Positions 42,601-55,735 of a stretch of DNA of 64,000 bases are shown one piece after another. The notes under the pieces were generated by a model. The model was not told the origin of the DNA, ran no database searches, and saw nothing but the letters and a program-made list of their open reading frames with translations. Location of the stretch: NCBI GenBank assembly GCA_038049695.1, contig CP142453.1:21208001-21272000 (forward strand), written 5' to 3'. The DNA is from Cinnamomum chago (Eukaryota; Streptophyta; Magnoliopsida; Laurales; Lauraceae). The translations under genes and the position numbers were made by a program. Positions within the stretch are counted from its first letter, which is position 1, and each line of letters begins with the position of its first letter.

Positions 42601-45600
42601 CTATGTAAAGGATAAATATATTTATTTTAAAATCATAAGTGAAAAGATCACCAAATATAAGAATTGTTATTGATCTCTTCTAGAAAAAAAAAAAAGCCTT
42701 GTCTCCGTTGTTCCTAGTCGACCATTGCCTGTCCCCTCTCGAAGAAAATCCTGGCTCCGTCATTGGTTGTTATAAGTTAGTAGGAAAAATGCAAAACAAG
42801 AGAGGGTTTGTTTGGGTGTTGGATCTCTTAAACATGAGAGTAGATAAGTGAAGAGAGCTGCAGTTGGATGTTTAATTTGTATAAGAGGAGAGAATGGGTG
42901 GGCCATCTATGGTCTTTGTCATGGTCTTTATGGAAGAGCCGCCTATGTTTGATGATGGAAACCAACTACTGGTACAACTAGTCGCGTTGTCATGAGGTCA
43001 CGGTATCATGATACTTTTCAACGTGCTTTCGCATTGTGACATAAGGGGAATTTTGATATTCCACACCTCATACTTTTGGTGGGAAGTACTCTATACTTAA
43101 TATTTAAATTTTATTATTAGCGCGTATAATCAGAGTCTTAGCTGATTTCTGTGGTGAAATCCCTTTCCCTTTAGACTATTACAGATTACTATATAGAGAT
43201 GCTCCTATGAGAGATATCTCTCAAGTCTCACCTTATATGAGAAATAGGGGTGGGGGCCCTCACATTTAAGTTGTTGGTATTGGATATGAATGTGAGGGCC
43301 CCCACCTTATCTCTCATAGTAAGGTGAGAGATGCACTCATTAGAGCACCTCCTATATATATATATAATCGGTAAAAGTTTTTCCAATGTTACAATGTATT
43401 CAGTTTTTCACCACTTTGCCGAGTTTATTATGAATCAAATTTGTTGTCTTAATTTCTTGATTTAGGCACTTATTGTTGTAGCTGTTCTTTTTCATACGTG
43501 GTTGGTGTAAGCCAAAGAGGGTGTGGCCTATGATACCCAGATACTTGTACAAGTCCAAGGTATCTATGTTGAACTGATACAACACTCGTATCAATGCTCA
43601 ATATTGCACCGATACTTCTTGGGTACAAGTTTAGCAAATCCTACCTACCAAGTCCATTATTTCATATAGTTTTATTTTTAAGTAATATACTTCTTAATAT
43701 AAAAAAAATTTAGAAAGAAAGGTAAACAATAACAATTTCACTAATTCATATCATTCATATCCATGTCCTAAACTTTTGGAAGTGTAGAATCGTATCCCTA
43801 ATTCCCATATCTGTCTACTTGTATCTGGGAATCATAGGGTGCGGCATGAAGTGGGTTTGGATCATGGGTCGGATCCAGCCAATGCTGAAATTTATTTCGT
43901 TTCAAATGGGTTTTCCAAATTATTTTGGTTCAGCTGTTAAAACAAACTAGATTCCCCTCCACTCTCCCAGAAATTCATTCTAGTTTGGGCAAAATTTCCA
44001 AATTGTTCAAATTCGTTCTAGTTTGAGCTTTATGGTCGTGACTTGTGATTTTCGAGGGATGTATCTAAATTCTAAACTCTATGGTTGTGATGAATATTTG
44101 AAGCTTTAAACTTTATAGTTGTTGAATTTTATGATTTTGGGCCATAATGATGACATTGATCTGTTATGTTGACAACATTATTATTTGTTTAATTGTTTAT
44201 ATCATACATGCCATTTATTATTCAATTTAGTAGAATAAACTAAATATATCAAATCATTGTTTTAAATTAAAATATTAATCTTATATTTTTCAATAAATAT
44301 TTTTCTAATTTTTATATTTTTTTGAAACGCTTCACTGAAATTCCAAATTGGCTTAAACATTTCAGTTTGGAGGCCAAACCGCAGTAGGGTCCAAAACTAG
44401 TTTCTCAACTGTGTTGGTCCCGAAATATTTTACCATTAAAAAAAAAAAAACCTATGTTTGTGGTCCAAGAGAGACCCATTAGGCCTAGGTGTTTAACCTG
44501 GGACCTACTTACATCTCTATATGGTTTAGTTATGTTGTTATAGTTTTTCATTTATTAAAAGTATGCTAAGAAGTTGATTTTTTGAGTCTTTATATTTTGA
44601 GTCTAAACAATGCAAGTAATAAGAACCTTCTTATAATTGGCTACAAAATAGAAAATTGGAGGAAAATCCCATTTTTCTAAAGATGGTCACTATTCAAGTG
44701 TCAAACAAAGTTTAATTTACATGATGTTCGGTCAATTGGATATGTTGTTTAGGTACCTATCGAATAAACCCTAGATTTTGTGATTTTTTGCACTGTTATG
44801 ACCTGTTCACTAGGAGGTGTAGTCCAGATACGAGTTGAATCAGTTTCTGTCATATGGTTGGAGACTTGAAGTTGCCACTTGTGCATATCTAGGGGGACAT
44901 GTAGGTGAGTCTACAAAAGCATTGCTTCTTCATCTTTTACATTAATTAATTGATTGAATGATATTGATTTGATTCCTCTTATTTGGTGATTGTGTGGGTT
45001 TGCGGTGATGATCTGAGACGTTTGATCAATTACAGGGATTGAGGATGAGAGGGGTATGATATAGATTAGGGGTTGGCCAAAACTCTCTCTAATGATATCA
45101 TTCTTGCTTTTGATTACAAGGCCTCAAGGTGAACATTTGATGAGTGCATTATTTTTATTAAATATCACAAGTCAGTTTAAGGGTGGATAATGCTGGGATG
45201 AGTGAAATTGGTATGAGTGCTGATTTAGTGGGGTATTTGTATGTTTGTGGGTTTAGATGATCATAAGTGGATCCCACTGCGGGGATCAGAATCGTTGTTT
45301 ACTTTTCTTAAATCAAACTTGGGTGTTTTGAATATAATAGGATAAACTTAAAAATACCTGATCACACATATAATCAATCAAAACCGTCACATGCAACTAC
45401 TCTCGTGAATTGCACTCACACCAATTTATATTGATCTAACCACTATCAATCTTGTATTGACTCAAGATAAATGTTTAACTTATGTTCAATAACTTGAGGG
45501 ATTGTACGAGACTATAGAATTCAAAGGCTTTAAAAATAAGTTGTTCAAAGACATAATATATGAATTGGAACTTTAGTGGGGATGTGTAGAGAGATATTCT

Positions 45601-47713
45601 CCAGTGAGAAATCGAGAGATACCACAAAGATGATTGGGTAGGAATTTGGCACTGACTTGGGTATGGCTGGGAAACAGGCTGATAATGTGGTCTATATTCT
45701 ATAACATGCTGTGAGTTTGATAAGAGTTTTGGGTGGATATGGTCAAAACTGGAAAGGGAAGGCTAGGTTTTGGGTGCTGGATTGATGGTATCAAAATGCA
45801 AAACTGTTTGAAGCCTTTCACCCCAGGTGTGACCTTGTCACCCTCTAGTTGAATCGTATGAGCTCGGAGGAGTCAGACTGAGTTTTACCGTGAAGACCAA
45901 TTAGAACATAAAAAATCTTAAAAATTATAAATAATTCTGAAAAGAGGGAAAACTGTTGTACAAGTGGAATTGCATTCCGTGGAATTCTAAGAAAGTATTA
46001 CTAAAAGTGGCTAAAGTTTAAGTTCCATAAATGGCAATCAGATAATCTCATCCTTAATGGAAAATGAATTGAGGGATGATGGGAAATGAGGGTGATGGCT
46101 GGATCCTTATGCAACCTGAGTTAATTCCCGTTGTTCTTTGGTTCAGTTATTGTAACACCTTTATTGCTGTGGATGAATGGTGTCAAGAAAATGTTTCTTC
46201 TGTCATGTTTCTTTTGGCTTCATCTTTTCTCCGATCTTCCCTCCCTTACTAGAAATTTATGCTTATCCATATTGATGTGTTCTGTCTCATTACTCACTAT
46301 CTGTTCTCCCTATGCAGGGATTATCGTAGCAACAGAACTGCTCTTTTTGATGGAATTGAGGAGGGTGGGATCAGGGCCACCTCATCCTACAGTACCCATG
46401 AAATTGATGAACACGATAATGATAGAGCTATTGATGGATTGCAGGATAGGGCCAACATACTCAAGAGGGTAAGGTTTGTCTCTTTTATTTTGGTCAAGTG
46501 GTAAGGTTTGTCTTGGTGAATGACTTATACCATCTAAATTTTTTATTGTAATCTATGGTAGGGAGCTTTTTGTATCTGTATGTGCTTCCCATGTTACGAC
46601 CATGACACTATGCCAAAAAGGCTAAAATGTATACTCTAAAACCAAGTTCTCAGGAAAGAAAGACACCACAACCCTTCCAAACCTCACAAAAGAAGTCCTT
46701 AAGCAGTGTCACCGAAGATATTACTTTCATCCTATCTTGATTAAGACACCAATAGAAGTCCGATACACCGATTACTGTTGATATTATTGTTAGTTATAGG
46801 ATTCATGGAAAAAGAACAAAGAAAAAGAGGAGTTGATGACCCACTCACGGGAGCATCCTTTCCCACATCAGGCACTAGTTTAAAGACTATTGTTGAAGAT
46901 TCTTTTTCTGCTTTAAATAAAGTTATTGATGATTAGTTCAATCACATTTTTTTCTCTCTATCTGATGGTGAATATTGCTCCAATGAAAGTGGATCTTGGA
47001 TCCACCGGGATAGAAGTGGGTTAAATCATCATGTGAAGGGTTCAAATCTTAAAAGATTGCCCCCACATGCCCAGATGTAACTTGAGCTCACTTGATCTTA
47101 TAGTTAAGGGTAACCTTATATGACTGATCCTTACTGATAAGGTTAACCTTATGTATAAATGTGTGTATGTAGACCAATGACAAGTTCCATATCCACGAAC
47201 ATGTCCATAATCAGTCAGTAGGTTGTTTTGATAACTTACTTTGAGGATGCTTTTACGTTTTGTATCTTTTACTTAATTCTTGGTAACAGAATGCGATCAT
47301 ATTTCTTTTTCCTTTTTTCTCTAAACAGTTGACAGGTGATATACATGAAGAGGTGGACAGTCATAATCATTTGCTCGATCGAATGGTATGCAATTTGCCA
47401 TCTGCACTATTGTCTTCCCCTATTATTACAACAAAATAGAGATCACATAATTTTTTTCATTGTCATGCTTGAATTCAGGGCAACGACATGGACTCATCAA
47501 GGGGAATCCTATCAGGAACTATGGATCGGTTGAAGATGGTAAGTGGGCAAGTATCCTAGTCGTCTGAAATATAATTCTCTTTTCTGCTGCATATCTGAAT
47601 ACATGCCTGCACTTTCATTGCAGATTTTTGAGACCAAATCAAGCCGCAGAATGGCTACACTTGTGATGTCCTTTGTGGTTCTCTTCCTACTCATATATTA
47701 TTTGACTAAGTAG
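39635..47713 (+). CDS. Bet1-type Qc-SNARE (BET11/BS14-like), five exons
   Basis: Exons 39635-39648, 46318-46468, 47329-47385, 47479-47538 and 47624-47713 all have GT/AG borders and join in frame to 123 aa, the normal length. Exon 1 encodes only MNSR plus two bases of the next codon. The protein has a short N-terminus (RTALFDGIEEGGIRA), a SNARE helix (about 32-92) with ILKRLTGDIHEEVDSHN and LLDRMGNDMDSSRG, and a C-terminal anchor (104-121). Bet1-type SNAREs mediate fusion of ER-to-Golgi and Golgi vesicles, facing the cytosol. His67 sits where animal Bet1 has the central-layer glutamine; I recall His there in plant homologues. The first intron is 6669 bp and carries several transposons. Start choice rests on exact agreement with the family N-terminus MN-x-RR. 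Confidence 0.92.
41637..42765. mobile_element. hAT-type non-autonomous element in the SNARE intron
   Basis: Ends CAGTGGCGGAGGGAG and, inverted, CAATGACGGAGCCAGGATTT fit plant hAT termini. A perfect 8-bp duplication GTTGTTAT lies at 41629-41636 and 42766-42773. It is 1129 bp with no transposase frame. Confidence 0.82.
43187..43360. mobile_element. foldback MITE in the SNARE intron
   Basis: Two ~75-nt arms (about 43187-43267 and 43290-43360) are inverted copies meeting around a ~22-nt loop. The inner parts are perfect: GGGGGCCCTCACATT paired with AATGTGAGGGCCCCC. Confidence 0.75.
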
Positions 47714-48379
47714 CCACTCGCTCACTACGTTACAGCCAGGGGCTCAATAGACTTCTTGGCTTTTGGCAATATTCGTATGTAATTAATCTGATGTGAATAT
47801 GAATTGAGTTTACAGTTTTATTTTGAAAACATGAACGTCTTGATTGAATTGTATTGCTACATTTCTGATATGTGTGATTTTATTCCGCCCCCTGCTTTTA
47901 CTGATTTATTGGCAAGTATATCTCCTCTACGGCCTCATTTTGGGTGGCATGAGTTCAGTATATTAGACTATTGCAGACCATCGAGCTGGAAGAATTATCG
48001 AGTTTAATACACCTCAATTATATCATTATGTCGTCTTCAAAAAAAAAACATATATCATTATGTGGAATACTTTCTCAAGATTAGAATCACTGAACTGAGG
48101 AAAATCACCCTAATTAAGGGGTTCTAATTACTGTAATTATTTGCGAACGTTGTATACTCCAGTCATTTCAAAGTCTATTAAGGTGGAGGATTCTCACGCT
48201 GAAGGGTATGGAACCCAATCATTACATTCTCCCGAGGTTGTAATAGCATTATTAATGTATTGCTGATATGGTCTGGTTTTATTCCTGGGAATTGTAAGGT
48301 TTCCTTGTTCCTTTGTACTGGCCTGAATGAAATATATGGTAATATATATATTTATGGTAATATGTGTGTGTTTTATACA
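47714..48379. other. 3' flank of the SNARE gene
   Basis: Probable 3' UTR in the first ~300 nt, then AT-rich sequence. No other gene is supported. Confidence 0.4.
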
Positions 48380-48404
48380 TACATATATATATATATATAT
48401 ATAT
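48380..48404 (+). repeat. (AT)n microsatellite
   Basis: Short dinucleotide run preceded by TACATACAT. Confidence 0.8.
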
Positions 48405-48807
48405 GTTAAAATCACCATTTTCACATGAGTAAATGAGTAAGAATGTTTTGGATGTTTTTATAAATTTTTCAATATCTATAAAGATTTAAGATACGAAACA
48501 AAACGTCTAATGCTTATCATTGATATGAAAAGATTGAATGGTTTGTATCATGAATTGGGGACATACAAAGGTACAGAAAATTAGGTTGAGTTATTTTTTT
48601 GGACTTTTTCACAAATGTCCCAAAGATCTCCTACAAGCAACTGCAAGAGCAATCTAGGGCCCACTCAAGGCCATCTTTTATTAATGAGCCCCTTTGCTAC
48701 TCTTTTACCCATGATTTGGCATGAGGGTCAATTTTACAATCATTGTACTTCCACTCTGTCGGAAAAAATCTCAGAAAATCTATAGTTACGATGCCATTAA
48801 GCATTTT

Positions 48808-48908
48808 GGAAATCTCATCATTGACAAGGAAAATCCAAAAAATCAAGGGCTAGGATGGTCTAGTGGGGCTGATTTGTTGGATTTTCCTTGTCGATGATTA
48901 GATTTTCA
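48808..48908. repeat. inverted repeat, ~40-bp arms
   Basis: AATCTCATCATTGACAAGGA and continuing bases (48808-48846) pair with 48868-48908 around a ~21-nt loop, with a few mismatches. It may be the core of an old MITE. Confidence 0.8.
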
Positions 48909-51900
48909 CATGTCCTCCTTCCATTGATAAACTTGCATCCAAGTGGGTCCCATGAACACTCATAGAAATGAGAAAAAAAAGCCAACAATTTGTTTATAAG
49001 ATTATATCCCATGACTAATAGCATAGCCAAATGCTATCAAGGTGTGAAGCATGTGTTAGCACCTTTTGCAGGTTGGAGATGCAAAAGAGCTTCACACCTA
49101 TTTAGGAGCGGACCCAGGTACAAAGTTGTGGAGTTGAAGCTCCCACTTATACCTAAAAAATTTTCAAAATTCTTAAGAACCCCTTGTAAATTAAGAAAAT
49201 TAATATGTTTCTTCTTTCTACATTTGCTCCTTCTCCTGCACCTATTTTAGGTGTGAAATTTCTAGCGTCTACACCTCATTTACGCGTGCACATGCGTCAA
49301 CGAGAGATGATATGTAATCATAAGCATGTGAATCATTGCGACCCCTTATTGTTGGAATATGTGAGACTCCAAACGACACTATTTGAATAATTACCATTTA
49401 AGAGAAAATATAACATTATTCGAAAATTTGTTTTTCCTAAAAGTTTCTAAGAATCTAATGCAAACAAATTAACAAACCTTAATCCTTTTGAATTGTCTAA
49501 TATAAATGCCAAAAAATGAGTTTTTTTTTTTTTTTTTATATATACTCCCTAAGATTTTTAGGAGTTAGAAATACGTCCTTGTCATTTCAGTTTTTTGTAA
49601 TTTATCCCCGTTTTTCATTTTAGTACCTTCCTTGTCTCCAAAATAAGTAATCTTGCAATCACAATAACTTTTTAGAGTGAAATGACACTTTTAGCCATTT
49701 TTTGAGTCCCTATATGCATAATTCTAAAAGTTTGAACTTATTTTTCTTAAGCTCCCAACATTGATAGTTGTTGTAGTACATTTAGCGGGACAAAGTAACC
49801 CTATACAACTCTACTTTTATTAATATGATCCCAACAATTCATTTATCCAATTCAATCATAATGGGCCCCGTATTATTAAATCAAAATCGATCATAACGAC
49901 AATTTACACCTATACAAATAATTGGTTATAATTGATTCAATCAATGCACAACCCACAATTGAATTTATAAAACTTTCAAAATGCATGATTACACTTTCCT
50001 GTGCATGAGAGCATTATGGAGAGAGAGACCATTAGAAGTTGGGAAGAAATAAAGGTGCTTTTGTAAATAATGATAATCCTTTTTGTTTAATGGATGTAAG
50101 GGCAAAGTTATCACTATTATAAAAGTCCATCACAAACCTTACGGTGGTTGCCCATTCTCGTTTTGACAATTGGTTTTAAAGATATGAAATGTATTAAAAT
50201 GAAAAAAGAGGGATATATCGCTAGACACTCAAACCATTGGCGCCTATTTAAAATTTTATAAACATTAGGGAGTTGCATACAAAATATCCAAAAATAAAAA
50301 TAAAAAAAGCTTTGTCTACCATTCATTTCATTTTCTTGGATCAGATGTATGAAAGTGTGTTATTCTCTTTAATTGGTGGGATCCAAATGCCCTCCTTAGT
50401 TCCAGCAGGTAATGTACACCAGAAACTCAGTCACGAATCATGTTTCAAGGAGACCAAAGACTCCGAGTGGAAGGAATAGAAGTGGAACTCTAAAATCCCA
50501 AAGCCTCTCTAAATGAATGCTCTCTCTAGTAATCGACGTCCCCTTATTTTACTCTAATAAGAGTTGGTGTCATTAGATTGGGTGTTGTTAATTACATAAT
50601 TAATGAATGTGATTAATTAATAATGCATAAGAATGTGCATTATAATTTTCTTGTAATTTATTTGTATATAGGTTATTTCTTCAATCTATATTTAGCTTGT
50701 TCTCTTTGTGAAGACCCTCTCTTTCTTCATTAATTAATTTATCCTGCATGATAAAAATTTCTAATTTTCCTTTCTTTTCTCTTCTCAATGACCAAACCAA
50801 TTGGGATCATTCAACAATCATCCCATCAGTTGTGGTGTTCATCTAGCCATCATTCCCACCTCTTTCACAATCTGTCCATGCCCAAGTCTCATCATTTGTT
50901 ACAAACCCAAAGCATCAGATCAGAACTCCTTAACAACTAAGCTGCATTAACTTTGCAACGCACCTTTGAATCCCTACGTTTATACCCTTCATTTTCTGGA
51001 ACTAGATCTTCACACAAAAAGTACAGCATCCAACTGACGAGATACTAAAAAATCCTCTCGTTGGAATTCAGTTTACCATGGATTTTAGGGATTCAATACC
51101 AGTCAAACAAATGCCCCCCTCAATGATTTTAGTATTTGGGTGAAAAAAAATTCGGATCGATTTTGTAGTAGATCGTTTCAGTCACAGTTTGAATTTCTTT
51201 CAAACCGTTTGGTTTGATTTGATTAGGTTTTTTGTTTGAAGGTGCGGTTAAACTACTTGAACCTAACCAAACCGAACCAATTACATAAATATTTATATAT
51301 TTTAAAATATATAAAGGAATATGAAAAACTAATTGAAGAAGACTCGAACCTTCACTTAGTTATTTGAAGTCCAACGTCTCTCACCAATTGACCTGCCATC
51401 TTTTTATGAAAAAAAAAAAAAAAAAAAACCGTAACCGAACCGATTCGAACCGGCTCCTTTCGGCTCCATTTGAGCACATGGGCGGTTTGGTTCTTGGAAA
51501 AATAGAAAACCGATGGGTTAAGTTTGGTTGATGATTTCCCCTCTAAACCGATCTGAACAACCCATGTGCACCCTACTTCGAAATACGTTGAATATAGAGT
51601 TGACTGACATTGGCCACTTTTTAAGGAACGTCATGTATGTCCAATTGAAGGGTTATCAGTCAGTCAGCCCACTCTGAGACGGACTGAATGCATAAATAAT
51701 ATTGATGAGTAGTTGAGATGGACTGAAGGTGATCACAAACAACGATCATCAGTTCAATATCATGCGAGATCTTGCCCGAAGATGATAAGAATAAAGGATC
51801 CAAAGAGCCTGATTCCTCCTTGTAATCAGATGTGACATCATAGTGAACTCATTTTAGAAAGGCTCACCTCACATATAGATTACTATAGTCAATGATAAAA

Positions 51901-54439
51901 TGATAAAAATGTTGGATGGAGAGTGCACTAACCTCTGTAGTAGACTTTCATGGAAGTTGAAGACACAATGGAATAGGCTGTAGTACCTGAATCATTCTTC
52001 AGATGCCAACACTAGCTAGAAGATGAGAAAATAATCAGGTTTGCAAGTTATAAAGCTTAGAGGATACGCACTAACAAGATGGCAACATCATAAAGTGGTC
52101 AGCACATGGAAACGAATAGAAAACTTGATGAATAGTTTTTTTACTCCAGATTATTCCCCAAACTTGAGATATAGTTCTCACAAGAATATTCGCCATACAA
52201 TCCACCTAAAGTGCTAAACTGTGAATTTGAGGCCATTTAGCCACCTCAAGGAAGAGGATTGTTTGTAGTATCCATTGGATGAAGTGAGGTCAACAGAAAG
52301 AAAACTTAAAAGGTCTCAAGGATGTGCAAACAATGGTGAAAAAAATATGAGGAGAATAGTTTTTGAAGACTACAAGCAATTCGCGATAGTGCTTTTGACA
52401 CTTGAACTGTGCTACTAGAAAAATGTGGATCAGAATCACCAATTTCATGGGTTGAGCAGGAATTAGAATTTTAGCTTATGAGAGAGAGAGAGAGAGGGAG
52501 AGAGAGGGAAGTACCAAGTATGGTTTTTTTGGTTCAGAAGTCTTGACAACTTGTGATGGCAATTTATCAAGGTCAAGGACATATGTTAATATGAGGTTAT
52601 TCTCTTTCCTCACACCTTCGAAGGAAAACAATGTCTAAGCCACTTGGTGTTGATCGTCCTCTTTCTGTGATCTATTTGGAAGCTTCAATTAAAGAAGAAA
52701 TTTCTCATTTGATAAGTTGTTCGGACTAAATCCATTATTTTAAAGACCAACTAGCACAATAACTCAAGAGTTGAGCATGATTATATGCAAATAAAATATC
52801 ATACGCGAAAGTGCCAACGCGTTAAGTGGTGTTGGGACCTTATTATTGCACAGATGCCTAGGGATCAATCTCTGAGTCCTCTCACATGACCACCAACTTA
52901 CCAAAAAAAAAAAAAGTTATACATAGAAGTATTAAAATCTAAACATTCAAAAATTTAAACAACCATATGTTGAAAAATTAAGCATTAAAAAAATTATAGA
53001 AATGTGAGTGATAAATAAGTTCAAAATGACTATTATACGGAAGTGGGGTGCGAGAGAGAGGGAGGAGGCGGCTAAAAAATTTCTGTCAAATTATAATGTC
53101 TTTGGGCATGACTACAAATATTCCATACTCTCCAATAGCACACTGGTTAAACTCAAAAGTGGGCCTAACTTCACTTACATATCCTCATAAAATTCATCTT
53201 ATTGAGCAATATAAAAAAATCTGTTTAAATTGAAAAAAATCATAATATTACTATTTCCAATAGAAATGACACATAAAATCATGACTTCGGTCATATGTAG
53301 TAAGAAAACCTTGTCTGAGACATCTTTTGCGATATTTCATTTTACAGTTTTACATGAAAAAACAATCTTTCGGATGCCCCAAGAATTCGTTAAAATGTTA
53401 AGAGTTTCACAGAAGCTTAGTAGTGAGGACAAGAAACAAAAAAGAAAGAACTTGCAAACCAACTCATCCCCCCTCCCCCCCCCCCCCCCCCCCCCCCCCC
53501 CCGGCCTAATCCAAAATATCTTAAAAACATGAGAAATGAGAGAACGGTACTGGTACATGGAAATCTGTTAAAAAGCATGAAATCCTCCTACAAAAAAGAT
53601 ACATCATCAAACAGAACCAAGTGGATCTACATAGATTGGAATGAAATGAGGGATTTCATCAAAACCTAACAATTGAAAATATGCTTCAATAACATTTGTA
53701 TGTAGCGGAAAACAATATCTAACCGTTAAATTACTGAGAGCATAGGAAGAAAATTTTGATATAGATAGAGCAAAATAAATAAAGGACAAAAAATTATAAT
53801 ATTAACTTCTTCGCAATTCGAGAGTAGTGAGGGGACAAAGGAATAGGGGTAGAAGGTGGAGAGGGGATTATGAAGGAAAAGGAAAAAGGAGATTTTTGTT
53901 TGAAATAAAGTGTAAAAAGATGGAAGAAGACATGAGTGGTTGCATGCCTTGGAAGTACGGTAGTATGGAGTTACATATTGCATAAGTGGGGGCCGGGGGA
54001 GTGGAATATATGAGAGTGAAGTGGTGAGGAGAACATGAGTTATTTGTAGAGCATGGTATAACTTGACATCTCAAAAGCTTTTGATAAAATGCAATGGTCA
54101 TTAATTCCTTTCGTAAAGATCTCTAAGATTCTTCCATTTTCTAGATAATTGGACAAGCTTAATTAAGGAGTTGATCACAATATCTAAAGGGTCAGTCCTC
54201 ATCAATAGAAGCCCATGTGGATTTTTTGGATCTTCAAAGTGGTTCCCCTAACACTTTATTCTCGCCGAAGAGATCCTCATCTCAACCTCTTTCTCTCTTT
54301 GCTTGTGGCATAATTAATCCGGCTTCCCCAGTACATGTCCACCCCCCTATCATCTCTCCTATATAGATGACATTTTGCTTTTTTTACAAACCTTCTAAAC
54401 GCAACTTCATTTTAGCCATCCTACCGTCCTCATTTTTGG
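48909..54439. other. intergenic, repeats only
   Basis: No gene is supported over about 5.5 kb. Between 51336 and 51404 a minus-strand tRNA-like head (GTCAATTGGTGAGAG, then AAGGTTCGAGTCT) lies beside an A run and may be a SINE remnant. Around 51120-51560 AACCGAACC-type words abound. A (GA)n run lies at 52480-52508, and a poly-C tract follows. Confidence 0.4.
53476..53502 (+). repeat. poly-C tract, 27 bases
   Basis: Uninterrupted run of C after CCCCCCT; second such tract in the window. Confidence 0.85.
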
Positions 54440-55009
54440 TAGCCCGAAGCTTTGCCATATCACCAAGTGGTTGAACGTCGTAAGATCAAAACTTGAAGGG
54501 TGGAAAATGAGGACTCTCTTTTTTGCGGGTAGACTAATCTTGGTGAAGCATGTTCTAGCAAGTATCCCTTTGCATGTCTACATGGCAATTCCCATCCCCA
54601 AAAAACTTGCTTATGAGGAATTTCTTGTACTATCTAAAAAAAAAGAGAAACCTAGTTAGATAATGGAAGCTTATTTGCCTCCCAAAACAAGGAGGAGGTT
54701 TGGGAATTATAAGAATAATTGAAATGAATGAGGCCAGCATTCTAAGACTGGCTTGATTGGCAATTTATTCTTCAAACATATGGGCTTCTTCGTTCAAAAG
54801 GCAGTACTTTATTTAGCAAAAAAACTCATTTTGTAACCCAAGCATCACAACAATATTGGGTTCTTGTATTTGGAGAAAGACCATATCGATCTCTCGCTTA
54901 TATGTTCCTTAAAGGTTGTAGATGGAAGGTTGGGGATGGAAAGTAAATTAGTATTTGGTTTTGTAAGTGCCTAAAATTTACGGACTTGGTTAAGGGAGAG
55001 TTAAGCTCT

Positions 55010-55735
55010 TGATGTGATAATCTGGGGAAGATGAAGGAAAGGATCGAGCCTCCGAAGACCTGAATAGAGGAAACCAAAAGTCAGAGCCCCTGGCTATAGG
55101 CAGCCGAAGACCCTCAGACGCTCAAGTCAGTGTGAGAACTGAAAGAGAATGGAGAAGAAGAGGTCTTGGAGGGAGATGGGTTACGTACCTCATATGGCTC
55201 TTCTCCATGCAATATATGGACGTGAGAGTCATCATTGGACTGTCTCCATGAGGGGACGGAAGTCCTATCAGTGTGTACTTTTATCTCTCGAGTGGGGGTA
55301 GGTAAAAAGGGAATGTCCCATCGGACCATCATCCCATGCCTATAGACATGACCCTGAGATAAGGCGTGCCCCTTATCTAGGTCCGGCGCCCACTCTGTTT
55401 GTCAGCTCGTCGTTCCCGTCACGGCAGTGCATTTATGGCTGCATTAATGGCTGAATGACAGGAGGCCGAGATCAGGCTTAAGGCCGTGACCGAGGTGGAT
55501 ACTTATGAACACGGTCACCGAGCCGGGCCCTACGCGTCCCCGAGATGGTGCTACCGCCGAGCTTGGATAACATCGAGACTAAGGATACCCCGAGCTAGAG
55601 GAGCGGCCCCACATGATCCCGTGATTACGAAATGCCCCCACACAAGTTTGATCGCTGGATGTGCCTCTCTCCTATTGCCTCTCGTTTGCTAGACTTGATT
55701 TTCTCCCGACGAAAACAGTCTCAAGTCTAAACAGA
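55010..55735. other. insertion of unknown type within the LINE relic
   Basis: Higher GC than the surrounding LINE. It begins near TGATGTGATAATCTGG and ends near CCCGACGAAAACA, which would suit an LTR, but the flanks GCTCT and GTCTC do not form a duplication. Class undecided. Confidence 0.3.

Larger units (their letters stand above)
39649..46317 (+). other. intron 1 of the SNARE gene
   Basis: 6669 bp, GT at 39649 and TATGCAG before 46318. It holds a hAT-type element (41637-42765) and a foldback element (43187-43360). The rest is AT-rich with no supported gene. A short coding-like stretch near 41060-41130 was not identifiable. Confidence 0.8.

Noticed and set aside
51336-51404. tRNA gene on the minus strand
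   Set aside because: Head and tail do not form an acceptor stem and the anticodon arm is poor; a SINE remnant is more likely.
55010-55735. LTR inside the LINE relic
   Set aside because: Possible TG and CA ends, but the flanking pentamers do not match and no second copy is in the window; left as an unknown insertion.
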